Position numbers and translations under genes: made by a program. Positions 1 to 7,795 of a stretch of DNA of 64,000 bases are shown here, piece after piece (within the stretch, counting starts at the first letter, position 1; the number at the start of each line of letters is the position of its first letter). The stretch lies in assembly GCF_004764705.1 (NCBI RefSeq), contig NZ_SHLX01000002.1, forward strand, positions 62,001-126,000. Reading direction: 5' to 3'. A model generated the notes under the pieces. That model ran no database searches and was not told where the DNA came from. It worked only from the letters and a program-made list of their open reading frames with translations. This DNA comes from Paenibacillus cymbidii (GTDB taxonomy: Bacteria > Bacillota > Bacilli > Paenibacillales > NBRC-103111).

Positions 1-521
1 ACGGAATTGAAATCGCCGCCCGCTTCCTTGATGACCGGCGCCGATTCGCCGGTAATCGCCGATTCGTCGACCGAAGCGAGCCCTTCGATCACTTCCCCGT
101 CCCCGGGAATCATCTCCCCTTGCGAAACGACGACGATATCCCCTTTTCGCAGTTCGGTCGAAGGAACGGTTTTGATCCCTCCGCCGCCAACGACTTTGTT
201 CGCCGTAATTTCCTGCTTCGTTTTTTTCAACGTATCCGCCTGCGCCTTTCCTCTTCCTTCCGCCAGCGCTTCGGCAAAGTTGGCGAACAGCACGGTGAAC
301 AGCAGAATGAAGAATACGGCAACGTTAAAGCCCAGCCGGTCCGCCGCGTCGAAATAACCGGGGAACACAATCATCAACAGCACGATAAACGTCCCTGCGT
401 AGACGACGAGCATGACCGGGTTTTTTATCATCACGGCCGGGTTCAGTTTGACGACGCTCGCCTTCAGCGCCTCGGCGACAAGAGCTCCGGAGAAGAGACT
501 CCTTTTTCGATTTTCGTTCAT
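1..521 (-). CDS. kdpB: KdpB, potassium-transporting P-type ATPase subunit B (N-terminal part, cut by window edge)
   Basis: Catalytic subunit of the high-affinity K+ uptake ATPase KdpFABC in the cytoplasmic membrane. The reading frame begins MNENRKRSLFSG and runs off the left edge after about 173 residues. It contains two N-terminal membrane segments, then the actuator-domain start with VVVSQGEMIPGDGEV and SVDESAITGESAPV, the TGES loop needed for dephosphorylation in P-type ATPases. The phosphorylated Asp (DKTGT) lies beyond the window. It starts 19 nt after the kdpA stop, so it is in one operon with kdpA and kdpF. kdpC is expected just outside the window. Confidence 0.96.
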   Translation of the reverse strand, partial: MNENRKRSLFSGALVAEALKASVVKLNPAVMIKNPVMLVVYAGTFIVLLMIVFPGYFDAADRLGFNVAVFFILLFTVLFANFAEALAEGRGKAQADTLKKTKQEITANKVVGGGGIKTVPSTELRKGDIVVVSQGEMIPGDGEVIEGLASVDESAITGESAPVIKEAGGDFNS

Positions 522-540
522 GGCAGCTTCACCCCGTGTC

Positions 541-2223
541 TCAATAGCGTAACGTTAAATGCTCGGCAACCGGTCCAAGCGCAATGACCGGAAGAAAGGT
601 CAGCGCACCGATCAGAATGACAGTGCCGATCAACAAGAACGCGAACAGCGCATTGTCCGTCCGGAACGTCCCGATCGTCTCCGGCACCCATTGTTTCCGG
701 GTCAACGATCCCGCAACGGCCAGCAGCGCGATCATCGAAATGTAGCGGCCGAAAAACATCACTAGACCGGTCGTGATATTCCAGAAAGGCGTATTATCCG
801 CGAGCCCCTCGAAGCCGGAGCCGTTGTTGGCGGCAGACGACGTGTATTCGTACAGGACCTGCGATATGCCGTGAAAGCCTGGATTCGTGACGGCTCCCTT
901 GCCGAGATCGGTCAGGAAAGCGATCGCCGTCGGCCCCAATATGATGAGCGGATGCGTCAAAACGGCAATGGCGATCAGCTTCATCTCGCGCGGCTCGATT
1001 TTTCGTCCGAGAAACTCGGGGGTTCGGCCGACCATCAATCCGCAGATGAATACGGCCAGAATCGCGTACATCAGCATATTGACCAAGCCGACGCCTTTGC
1101 CGCCGAACACGACGTTAAGCATCATTTCGGCCAGCGGCGCAAGGCCTCCGAGCGGCGTCAGCGTATCGTGCATGTTGTCGACCGAGCCGGTCGTCGCCGC
1201 CGTCGTCACGGTAGTGAACAGCGCGGATTGGGCGATCCCGAAGCGTACCTCCTTGCCTTCCATGCTGCCCTGCGAAGCGTCGATGCCAAGCGCGTTCAGC
1301 GCCGGATTTCCGCTCTTCTCCGCCGTATAGCCGACGGCAAGAAACACAAGAAACAGCGTCATCATCGCCGAAAAAATAACCCAGCCCTGCTTGCGGCTCT
1401 TCGCGAATCTGCCGTACATAAAAGGCAGCGCGGCGGACAGCATCCACATCGACAAAATTTCGATCACATTCGTCAGCCCGTTCGGATTCTCGAACGGATG
1501 CGCCGAGTTGGCGCCGAAAAAGCCGCCGCCGTTCGTTCCCAGATGTTTGATCGCTTCCAGCGAGGCGACAGGACCGATAGCGATCTGCTGCGCGGCGCCG
1601 GTCAATGTCGTGATCGAAAGCGTCGGATCGAGTGTTTGCGGTACATGCAGCGCGACGAGCAGCAGCGTCACGAGAAAGGCCAGCGGGAAAAAGACCCGCG
1701 TATGCGCCTTGACGAAATCTTCGAAGAAATTCCCTACGGTTCGGCCCTTGCTCGTAATCCCTCTGACGAAAGCGACGGCAACGGAGAAGCCGGTAGCCGC
1801 CGACGTAAACATCATCATCATGATGACCGCCATTTGCGAAAAATACGTCAGTCCCGTTTCCCCGCTGTAATGCTGAAGGTTCGTATTGGTGATGAAGCTT
1901 ATTACCGTGTTCATGACCAGTGTCGGTTCCATATTGCCGATCTCGTTCGGGTTGAACGGCAGCCCGCCTTGCAGCCGCAATATCAGGTAACTGACAGCCA
2001 CGAGCACGAAGTTGGTCGCAAGGAAGCTGAAGGCATACCGTTTCCAGCTCATGCCGACGCGCTGCTTCAGCCCGATGACGGCATAAATCGTTTTCTCCGC
2101 CCAGCCGAACAGCTTGTCGGTGCGATTGGGCTCATTCGAAAAGACGTGAAACAAATAATTGCCGAGCGGTTTGGCAATCAGCATCAAGATGCCGATGACG
2201 ATGACGATTTGCAGCAAATCCAT
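541..2223 (-). CDS. kdpA: KdpA, potassium-transporting ATPase K+-binding subunit
   Basis: K+-channel-like subunit of KdpFABC, related to the Trk/Ktr superfamily. The 560-residue product has normal family length and about ten hydrophobic segments. Selectivity-filter-type glycine loops are visible, for example LGTNGGGFFGANSAHPFENP and ANNGSGFEG. It begins MDLLQIVIVIG after a GGAGG-type ribosome site and lies between kdpF upstream and kdpB downstream. No damage is seen. Confidence 0.97.
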   Translation of the reverse strand: MDLLQIVIVIGILMLIAKPLGNYLFHVFSNEPNRTDKLFGWAEKTIYAVIGLKQRVGMSWKRYAFSFLATNFVLVAVSYLILRLQGGLPFNPNEIGNMEPTLVMNTVISFITNTNLQHYSGETGLTYFSQMAVIMMMMFTSAATGFSVAVAFVRGITSKGRTVGNFFEDFVKAHTRVFFPLAFLVTLLLVALHVPQTLDPTLSITTLTGAAQQIAIGPVASLEAIKHLGTNGGGFFGANSAHPFENPNGLTNVIEILSMWMLSAALPFMYGRFAKSRKQGWVIFSAMMTLFLVFLAVGYTAEKSGNPALNALGIDASQGSMEGKEVRFGIAQSALFTTVTTAATTGSVDNMHDTLTPLGGLAPLAEMMLNVVFGGKGVGLVNMLMYAILAVFICGLMVGRTPEFLGRKIEPREMKLIAIAVLTHPLIILGPTAIAFLTDLGKGAVTNPGFHGISQVLYEYTSSAANNGSGFEGLADNTPFWNITTGLVMFFGRYISMIALLAVAGSLTRKQWVPETIGTFRTDNALFAFLLIGTVILIGALTFLPVIALGPVAEHLTLRY

Positions 2224-2255
2224 AGCCGTTCCTCCTTGAATTCAAGCGACCCCGC

Positions 2256-2333
2256 TTAAAACTTCTCCGGGTGCAGCAAGGCGTATATTAGGTAGAGCAG
2301 CACAGCGAAAGCCACGATCCATACGATCGTCAT
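2256..2333 (-). CDS. kdpF: KdpF, small stabilising subunit of the Kdp ATPase (25 aa)
   Basis: A 25-residue ORF (MTIVWIVAFAVLLYLIYALL then HPEKF) directly upstream of kdpA. One transmembrane helix followed by a short HPE-K-F tail is the typical KdpF form; KdpF stabilises the KdpABC complex in the membrane. Its ATG shares the four bases ATGA with the stop codon of the 36-codon ORF before it, which suggests translational coupling. Too short for most gene callers. Confidence 0.85.
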   Translation of the reverse strand: MTIVWIVAFAVLLYLIYALLHPEKF

Positions 2334-2440
2334 GACCGTTCTCCCTCCGTCTCCTCCACCGTTCTTCCGCACCAAATCGCAAATCCGGCAACAAGCGCAA
2401 ACGCGGCGATCAACGTTACGGTCATCCACAGGTCCAGCAT
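2330..2440 (-). CDS. Small membrane protein at the head of kdpFAB (36 aa, unnamed)
   Basis: A 36-codon ORF begins MLDLWMTVTLIAAFALVAGF, a single hydrophobic helix, and ends in a charged tail (RTVEETEGERS). A GGGAG ribosome site stands about 8 nt before the ATG. Its stop overlaps the kdpF start by 4 nt, so translation of the two is probably coupled. Size and topology resemble KdpF, so it may be an extra small Kdp subunit; this is inference. I do not recognise a named family. Confidence 0.6.
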   Translation of the reverse strand: MLDLWMTVTLIAAFALVAGFAIWCGRTVEETEGERS

Positions 2441-2459
2441 CACGTCACTCCCTTTCCGA

Positions 2460-2864
2460 TTAATCGTTCAGGCGGCTGAGCAAAAATCCGACTTCCCCGG
2501 TCTGCGAGTATACGACGCAAGAAGCGCCAAGACTTTTATACACGGCCTCCGGATGCCTTGCACTCGTAATCACCATGATCGTTTTGACGGACCATCGGGC
2601 TGTCAGAAGCAAATACTGACAAGTGAGAGGCAAACTGGACTCGAAAATCATCAAGCGGCGGATCGGAAACGCCGGTGCCGAGACCTCTTTAGTATGGGTA
2701 GTTCTTACATGTAAAATGTCAGGAACACCAATTTGTTCGAGCAGCTTCGCTTCTTTCTTGTTATTCGTCAATGCCGCTACCGGCAGCTGTTTGTAAAGAA
2801 GCAGCCGAATGAAGGTTCTCCCCGCTTCATTCGATGCGGCAACCACGGTATGTCCTTGTTCCAT
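2460..2864 (-). CDS. Unknown 134-aa protein under c-di-AMP riboswitch control, first gene of the kdp operon
   Basis: The frame is open further upstream, but the start is placed at MEQGHTVVAASNEAG because GGAGG lies 5 nt before this ATG and the upstream part is riboswitch RNA. The N-terminus (VVAASNEAGRTFIRLLL) looks like the beta-alpha-beta start of a Rossmann fold, and IMVITSARHPEAVYKSLGAS near residues 95-115 is also alpha/beta-like. At 134 residues it is too short for a full dehydrogenase. No catalytic motif is evident. It ends about 20 nt before the 36-codon ORF, so it should be co-transcribed with kdpFAB and lie first behind the riboswitch terminator. A role in potassium or c-di-AMP physiology is inferred from position only. 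Confidence 0.65.
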   Translation of the reverse strand: MEQGHTVVAASNEAGRTFIRLLLYKQLPVAALTNNKKEAKLLEQIGVPDILHVRTTHTKEVSAPAFPIRRLMIFESSLPLTCQYLLLTARWSVKTIMVITSARHPEAVYKSLGASCVVYSQTGEVGFLLSRLND

Positions 2865-2895
2865 AGGTTCCTCCCCCGGATATAAGGAAGAAGGC

Positions 2896-2938
2896 AACAA
2901 AAAGAAGCCTGGGGAAAGAGGAACCTTACCCGAGGCTT
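2896..2938 (-). terminator. Riboswitch-linked intrinsic terminator
   Basis: On the minus strand AAGCCTCGGG pairs with CCC(C)AGGCTT and is followed by CTTTTTG. It lies between the c-di-AMP riboswitch and the 134-aa gene, the expected place for the expression platform of an OFF switch. Confidence 0.7.
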
Positions 2939-2984
2939 CCTTATCAAGACGCATGGTCCTGATCGCTCGCGACAAGTGTTGCCT

Positions 2985-3135
2985 CTCCGATACGCTTACG
3001 AGGTTAGCTGTCGGATTCGGGCGCGAGAGTCGCCCTACCCCCGGCACCGTTTTCGTGCCGGGCGATTCACCCCATGGGGCCGTTACGGCCCCTGTCGGTT
3101 CCCCCGCTTCTTCAATCGAGAATTCAGCGTCAATA
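2985..3135 (-). promoter_or_regulatory. c-di-AMP riboswitch (ydaO-yuaA type)
   Basis: The minus strand carries the conserved blocks of this class in order: GACGCTGAAT (5' P1 side), GGGGGAACCG, a GGGGCC/GGCCCC hairpin, GGGGTGAATC, a CCCGGCAC/GTGCCGGG hairpin, GGGCGACTCTC, CCCGAATCCGACAGCTAACC and TCGTAAGCG (3' P1 side, pairing ACGC/GCGT). Known members bind c-di-AMP and switch off genes for potassium uptake and cell-wall metabolism. An intrinsic terminator follows, then the 134-aa gene and kdpFAB. Confidence 0.92.
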
Positions 3136-3148
3136 CGATCAAATGCTT

Positions 3149-3193
3149 CCTTGCTGCAGATTCGCTGACGGACGCGGGCGGTGAGAGTCGCCC
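3149..3193 (-). repeat. Partial second copy of the riboswitch 3' half
   Basis: About 155 nt upstream of the same segment in the complete riboswitch, the minus strand reads GGGCGACTCTC, then CCGCCCGCGTCCGTCAGCGA and ATCTGCAGC. The first 11 bases are identical to the riboswitch at 3025-3035, and the next 30 follow it with few changes. No clear 5' half (no GGGGTGAATC block) is visible before it. Confidence 0.5.
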
Positions 3194-3314
3194 GTCCTTC
3201 CGTCTTTCCCAAACGTTTCCGCGGTTGTCTTGCTCTCACACAAGCTCCATTCGGTTGTTGATTGGCCCGCCAGGCGGGAAATGCCGGCGGAAACAACGAT
3301 TCGGATTATGACGT

Positions 3315-3343
3315 ATCGTACTCGCTGGCCAAAAATCTGTAAA
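3315..3343 (-). promoter_or_regulatory. Candidate promoter for the riboswitch/kdp transcript
   Basis: Minus strand TTTACA (-35), a 17-nt spacer, then TACGAT (-10), about 180 nt before the riboswitch. The stretch 3194-3480 holds no gene that I can support. Confidence 0.35.
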
Positions 3344-3495
3344 GCGACGCGCATCCGATATTCCATGGAATCCGCAACGCTGCGCTCTGAATAGCGTTTT
3401 CAAACCGGTGAATCTTCCCCATACTCGCATTTGCTCGCAATTATGGTGCTTTTCGTCGATTTTTATGGAAATTTTACACCCAGGAGCGGTTTATT

Positions 3496-3515
3496 TTATC
3501 GTATTTTTACGATAA
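3496..3515. promoter_or_regulatory. Perfect inverted repeat upstream of the kdpD-like gene
   Basis: TTATCGTA, four T, TACGATAA: 8-bp perfect arms, 50 nt before the kinase start. The symmetry fits an operator, possibly for KdpE autoregulation, but no family consensus could be matched. Confidence 0.4.
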
Positions 3516-3564
3516 CCTAGAGTCACCATGAACGGGAAAGATAACGGGCGGGAAGTGAGAAGCG

Positions 3565-5130
3565 GTGCGCAAGCGGCAAGATATATGGATGACGTGGAGG
3601 TCCTACATCAGCATCACCCTGCTGATCGTTCTCATGACGGCAGCGTTGCAGCCGCTCGGGCTTGCCCTGGATTTGGTAAACATTGCGCTGATTTATTTGT
3701 TTCCGGTTCTTTTGAGCGCTGTTTTATGGGGCATTCGTCCCGCTATTTTTGCGACCGTCCTGGCCGTCCTGGCGTTTGACTTTTACTTCGTGCCGCCGTT
3801 ATTAAGCTTTACCATAGCCGACTTGCGTTACCTGGTTTCGTTCGGCGTTTACTTGGCCGTAGCATGGTTAATCTCCAATCTGGCGGCCAGGCTCAAGCAG
3901 CAGCTCGTTTACGCCAAGAAGAGGGAGGCGCACACCGCCGCGCTCTATGAGCTTAGCCGGCAAATGAGCGCTATCACGGACATTCACGTTTTGCTGGAAA
4001 ATGTCTCTCGCCAAATCTCACAATTCATCGGAACGGAGAACGCGATCTTCCTGCCGGACGACCGGAATCGGCTGGTACTTATCCACCGTTCGGCCACAAG
4101 CAGCGATTGGGGACTTGGCGAGTCGGAACGGGTGATTGCGAAGCTGGCGTTCGATCACGGCGAACCGGCCGGATACGGCTCCCGTACCTTGCGGGATACT
4201 CCGGGCTATTACCTGCCGCTGCGAACGGAGGATCGCGTATTCGGTGTTCTGGCGCTTAACCTGAAAGAGCGCAGCATCGGGCTTACCGCCGAACAGCAGC
4301 GGCTGCTCGAGGCGCTCGGCGGATTGGCGGCCAGCGGAATCGCTCGCGTGAAACTGGCCGAGGAGGCCAAGATCGCCCATTTGATGGCGGAATCGGAACG
4401 GCTTCGGACGGCCATCCTGGATTCGGTGTCCCATGAACTGCGAACTCCGCTCGCGGCCATAATCGGCTCGGCGACCGGGTTGATTCAGGGCGATCATCTG
4501 TTTACTTCGGAAGACCGCATGGAATTGCTCGTCACCATCCGGGATGGTGCGCTGCGCATGAATCGGCTTGTCATCAACCTGCTGAGCATGGTCCGGTTGG
4601 AAAGCGGCATGCTGTCTCTGCGGAAAAATTGGTGCGACGTAGAGGACCTGATCGGAGTGGTGCTGGCGCAGGTCAAGGAATTTCAGGAGCATCGCGAGCT
4701 GAAAGTCCGGCTGCCGGACAGCGCGCCCATGGTAGTGGGCGATGAGGTGCTGCTCGAGCAAATGCTGGTCAATGTGGTCGGCAATGCGATCAAATATAGT
4801 CCGGATTACAGCGAAATCGACATTGCGGTATCTACCGAGGAAGGCAGCTTGGTGATCGCCGTTTCCGACCAGGGGACCGGACTCGCCGACGAGGAATACG
4901 AACGAATTTTCGAAAAGTTTTACCGTGCGGATGCCACCAAACAAATAACCGGCACGGGATTGGGATTGGCCATTTGCAAAGGAATCGTGGAGCTGCACAA
5001 CGGGACGATATCGGGCAAACGCAGGGAACCGCAAGGAAGCGTGATGACGATTGCCCTGCCGCTGCCCGAACAGAACGGATTGCACGCCATACCGACGGAA
5101 ACGGGAACGGAGAGCGATGACCATGGGTGA
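3565..5130 (+). CDS. kdpD: KdpD-like sensor histidine kinase lacking the N-terminal KdpD and USP domains
   Basis: Membrane sensor kinase that would phosphorylate KdpE. Residues about 10-105 form the four-helix DUF4118 membrane domain of KdpD. A GAF-like region follows (about 130-270), then a HisKA domain with His290 in VSHELRTPLAAIIG, and a HATPase domain with NVVGNAIKYSPD, SDQGTGLADEEYERIFEKFY and TGTGLGLAICKGIVELHNG. Start is GTG at 3565 behind GGGAAG; an ATG eight codons later is an alternative. At 521 aa it is far shorter than classic KdpD (about 900 aa), because the cytoplasmic KdpD sensor and universal-stress domain, where c-di-AMP binds in some bacteria, are missing. It overlaps kdpE by 14 nt. 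Confidence 0.9.
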   Translation: MRKRQDIWMTWRSYISITLLIVLMTAALQPLGLALDLVNIALIYLFPVLLSAVLWGIRPAIFATVLAVLAFDFYFVPPLLSFTIADLRYLVSFGVYLAVAWLISNLAARLKQQLVYAKKREAHTAALYELSRQMSAITDIHVLLENVSRQISQFIGTENAIFLPDDRNRLVLIHRSATSSDWGLGESERVIAKLAFDHGEPAGYGSRTLRDTPGYYLPLRTEDRVFGVLALNLKERSIGLTAEQQRLLEALGGLAASGIARVKLAEEAKIAHLMAESERLRTAILDSVSHELRTPLAAIIGSATGLIQGDHLFTSEDRMELLVTIRDGALRMNRLVINLLSMVRLESGMLSLRKNWCDVEDLIGVVLAQVKEFQEHRELKVRLPDSAPMVVGDEVLLEQMLVNVVGNAIKYSPDYSEIDIAVSTEEGSLVIAVSDQGTGLADEEYERIFEKFYRADATKQITGTGLGLAICKGIVELHNGTISGKRREPQGSVMTIALPLPEQNGLHAIPTETGTESDDHG

Positions 5131-5818
5131 GCAGGGAGCCCGGATATTGATTGTCGATGACGAGCCGCAAATCCGCAAGTTGTTGAAGGTGACGCTGCAA
5201 GCCCATCACTATGCGATCCATGAAGCGGCAACGGGCGAGGAAGGTGTCCAACAAGCTTCGCTGATTCATCCGGATTTGATCGTGCTTGATCTCGGCTTGC
5301 CGGATATGACCGGCCTGGAGGTCATGGGCCGCATTCGGGACTGGTCAAGCGCGCCGATCATTGTACTGACGGCCAAGGATCGCGAAGAAGACAAGATTGT
5401 CGCGCTGGATAGCGGCGCCGACGATTATGTAACCAAACCGTTCAGCATGGGCGAACTGGTGGCCCGCATTCGTGTGGCGCTGCGGCATGTGGCCAAATCG
5501 GTCAACGAGCCAGTCCTCCAGTTCGGCGAATTGGCCATCGATCTTGCACAGCGAATCGTGGAATTGAATGGCGAACGGGTCAAACTGACGCCGACCGAAT
5601 ACGACCTCTTGAAGGTTCTCGTAGCCAACGCCGGGAAGGTCGTGACCCAGCGGCAGCTGCTCCAGCAAGTATGGGGGAGCCAGCACAGCGAAGCCGAAAG
5701 CCACTACTTGCGGGTGTATATCGGGCACCTGCGCAAGAAGCTGGAGGAGAATTCGACGCAACCCAAATTGATCGTGACGGAACCCGGGATCGGCTATCGG
5801 TTTTCCCCTCGCGATTGA
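5117..5818 (+). CDS. kdpE: KdpE, OmpR/PhoB-family response regulator
   Basis: Cytoplasmic transcription factor of the potassium two-component system. Receiver domain first (ILIVDDEPQIRKLL, phospho-acceptor Asp58 in IVLDLGLPDMTG, conserved Lys in DDYVTKPFSMGEL), then a winged-helix DNA-binding domain (LTPTEYDLLKVLVANAGKVV, then YLRVYIGHLRKKLE and GIGYRF). 233 aa, normal length. The ATG at 5117 lies inside the end of the kinase gene with GGAG just upstream, so translation is probably coupled; ATG at 5123 is possible. Confidence 0.95.
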   Translation: MTMGEQGARILIVDDEPQIRKLLKVTLQAHHYAIHEAATGEEGVQQASLIHPDLIVLDLGLPDMTGLEVMGRIRDWSSAPIIVLTAKDREEDKIVALDSGADDYVTKPFSMGELVARIRVALRHVAKSVNEPVLQFGELAIDLAQRIVELNGERVKLTPTEYDLLKVLVANAGKVVTQRQLLQQVWGSQHSEAESHYLRVYIGHLRKKLEENSTQPKLIVTEPGIGYRFSPRD

Positions 5819-5843
5819 TAAGCCGCTGCCGCCCCAAACATGC

Positions 5844-5870
5844 AAATAGGCCATAAAAGATGGCCTATTT
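5844..5870. terminator. Palindromic hairpin between convergent genes (repeat-family unit, likely bidirectional terminator)
   Basis: AAATAGGCCAT, AAAAG, ATGGCCTATTT: 11-bp perfect arms between kdpE and the convergent dehydrogenase gene. It belongs to the AAATA-GCC / GGC-TATTT palindrome family found in clusters at 17.7, 46.8 and 55.8 kb and singly at 23.0 kb. Confidence 0.65.
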
Positions 5871-5894
5871 GGTAATTCCCCCTTCGCCGCCCGA

Positions 5895-6881
5895 TCAATA
5901 ACGGATGATGACGCCAAGCGTCTCCCGCGGGGACTCGATCGACTGCCGGTACGCTTCCTTGATTTCGCCGAACGTGTATTGATGCGTAATCAGCGGGTGA
6001 AGGTTCAATCGGCGTTCCGCCAGCAAGCGGATAAATTCGGCGATATTGCGCCCTTCCGTCCAGCGCACGTACCCGTACGGGTAATCGATGCCTTTCTGCT
6101 CATAATTCGGGTCGCTCCGGCCGGGTCCGCCCGCTCGCGATATCGTAACGGTCGCTTCCTTGGCGAACAGGGCGTTGCGCTCAAAGGTCGTGTTCGTGTC
6201 GCCGACGATGACGATTTTGCCGCGGTCGCGCAGCCATTCCAGCCCCCGATCGATCATGCGCTCCGTCTTCGAGCCGGCGCAAATCATCACGCAGTCGGCG
6301 CCGTACCCGCCGGTGCGTCGGTCGACCTCCGCCTGCAGCTCCCCCGTCGTCCTGGCGGCGTATCCGCTCCCCGTACGGGCAAGCAGCTCGCAGCGCTCGG
6401 GCAGCAGATCCAGCGCAATGACCTGGCAGGCGGCGGCATGGGCGATCTGGGCGATCAGCTGCCCCAGGATGCCGAGTCCGGCGATCACGACCGTTTCGCC
6501 GAAGCGGAGATCGGCTTGCCGCAGCGCCTGCACGGCGATCGTGGCAACGCCGGTGAAAGCGGCCTCCAGCGGATCGACATGCGCCGGCACCGGCACGCAC
6601 AGGTGCTTCGGGACGAGCACCCGCTCCGCGTGGGCGAATACGCCGTAGATCGCGACGCGCTGCCCGACTTGCGCATGCGTCACCTCCTTGCCCGCCTGCA
6701 GCACGACCCCCGTGCCGCTGTTGCCCAGCATCGTGGTCGCCTTGTTGCGCAGCAGCATCAATTCGGTGCCGGTGCTGAGGGCGGAATATTCCATTTGAAC
6801 GAGAAGATAAGAATCCGGTACCGCGGCAATGTCGACATCGACGATTTCGACAACGCCCGCAACGCATTTTGCTGCTTTCAT
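5895..6881 (-). CDS. Zinc-type medium-chain alcohol dehydrogenase/reductase
   Basis: Medium-chain dehydrogenase fold, 328 aa: GroES-like N-terminal part (LSTGTELMLLRNKATTMLGN, YGVFAHAERVLVPKHLCVPV) and a Rossmann domain with VVIAGLGILGQLIAQIAHAA near residue 130. The usual catalytic-zinc Cys of alcohol dehydrogenases is replaced in the STGTE motif, so it may be zinc-free or bind differently. Start has GAGGT 9 nt upstream. It is the last gene of the minus-strand operon with sialidase, DUF4838 protein and sugar importer, so it probably oxidises or reduces a sugar or polyol released there. The substrate cannot be told. Confidence 0.85.
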   Translation of the reverse strand: MKAAKCVAGVVEIVDVDIAAVPDSYLLVQMEYSALSTGTELMLLRNKATTMLGNSGTGVVLQAGKEVTHAQVGQRVAIYGVFAHAERVLVPKHLCVPVPAHVDPLEAAFTGVATIAVQALRQADLRFGETVVIAGLGILGQLIAQIAHAAACQVIALDLLPERCELLARTGSGYAARTTGELQAEVDRRTGGYGADCVMICAGSKTERMIDRGLEWLRDRGKIVIVGDTNTTFERNALFAKEATVTISRAGGPGRSDPNYEQKGIDYPYGYVRWTEGRNIAEFIRLLAERRLNLHPLITHQYTFGEIKEAYRQSIESPRETLGVIIRY

Positions 6882-6932
6882 GTCAGGATTACCTCGCTTT
6901 TCTGATGGAACGTCTGTCGGGGTTGCCGGCCG

Positions 6933-7769
6933 TCATCCTTTGACCGCGCCGAGCGTAGCCCCTTCAATAATCGAACGCTGCAGGAAAATGAACATCAGCA
7001 AGGACGGAACCATCGCCATCATGACGCCGGCGAACAAGGTCACCCAGTCCGCGCTGTATTGCATCATCCGGTTGGCCGCATACATGTTGACGCCAATCGT
7101 ATATTTGCTTTGGTCGCTCAAGTAAATGAACGGGGTCAGGAAGCTGTTGTACAGATGCAGGAACTTGAAAATCGCCACCGTCACGATGCCCGGCACCGCA
7201 AGCGGCACGATGATGCGGACGAACGTCTGGAACAAGGAGGAGCCGTCGATCGACGCGCTTTCTTCCAGCTCCTTCGGAATCGATTGCATGAACCCGCCGA
7301 GCAGCATCAAATAAAACACGCTTTCGCCGAAGCTCTCGAGAATGACGAGCCCGGTCAGGCTGTTCGTCAGATGCAGGTCCCGCATCAGCACGTATTGCGG
7401 CACCAGGGCATTGATTCCCGGCAGAAACAACGACAGCATGATGATGCCCCAGACCAAGGTTCTCCCGCGAAAAACAAGCCGGGTAAGCACATACGCGTTA
7501 AGCGTCGTAATTGCGATCCCGAGCAGCAAGCTCGCCCCCACGTAATACAACGTGTTGAGCAGGGCTTGGCCGATATGGTATTTCGTCCAGGCTTTCGAAT
7601 AGTTCCCCCATTGCCATACGTCCGGAAGCGCCCATATGTCCTGAAAAAACTCGCGATTCGTTCGCAGCGACTCGTATACGATCCAGCCAAGCGGGAACAG
7701 AATGGTCAGCGCCCAAACCAGCAGCGCCAACACGCCCAGTACGTCTACCGCCCTTCGCCTTTCTTGCAC
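6933..7769 (-). CDS. Sugar ABC importer permease, MalG type
   Basis: Inner-membrane subunit of a CUT1 carbohydrate importer, 278 aa, six hydrophobic segments. The cytoplasmic EAA loop that docks the ATPase is visible (EESASIDGSSLFQTFVRIIV). Start is GTG, with GGAGG seven bases before it. It follows the second permease by 26 nt and precedes the dehydrogenase. No ATP-binding subunit is encoded here. Confidence 0.93.
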   Translation of the reverse strand: MQERRRAVDVLGVLALLVWALTILFPLGWIVYESLRTNREFFQDIWALPDVWQWGNYSKAWTKYHIGQALLNTLYYVGASLLLGIAITTLNAYVLTRLVFRGRTLVWGIIMLSLFLPGINALVPQYVLMRDLHLTNSLTGLVILESFGESVFYLMLLGGFMQSIPKELEESASIDGSSLFQTFVRIIVPLAVPGIVTVAIFKFLHLYNSFLTPFIYLSDQSKYTIGVNMYAANRMMQYSADWVTLFAGVMMAMVPSLLMFIFLQRSIIEGATLGAVKG

Positions 7770-7795
7770 GCGCTTGCCTCCTACGCCAATCGTGG

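Noticed and set aside
871..2259. 462-codon plus-strand frame opposite kdpA
   Set aside because: His/Arg/Gln-rich mirror of kdpA without any motif.
2865..3296. N-terminal extension of the 134-aa protein
   Set aside because: This DNA is the c-di-AMP riboswitch and its terminator, not protein.
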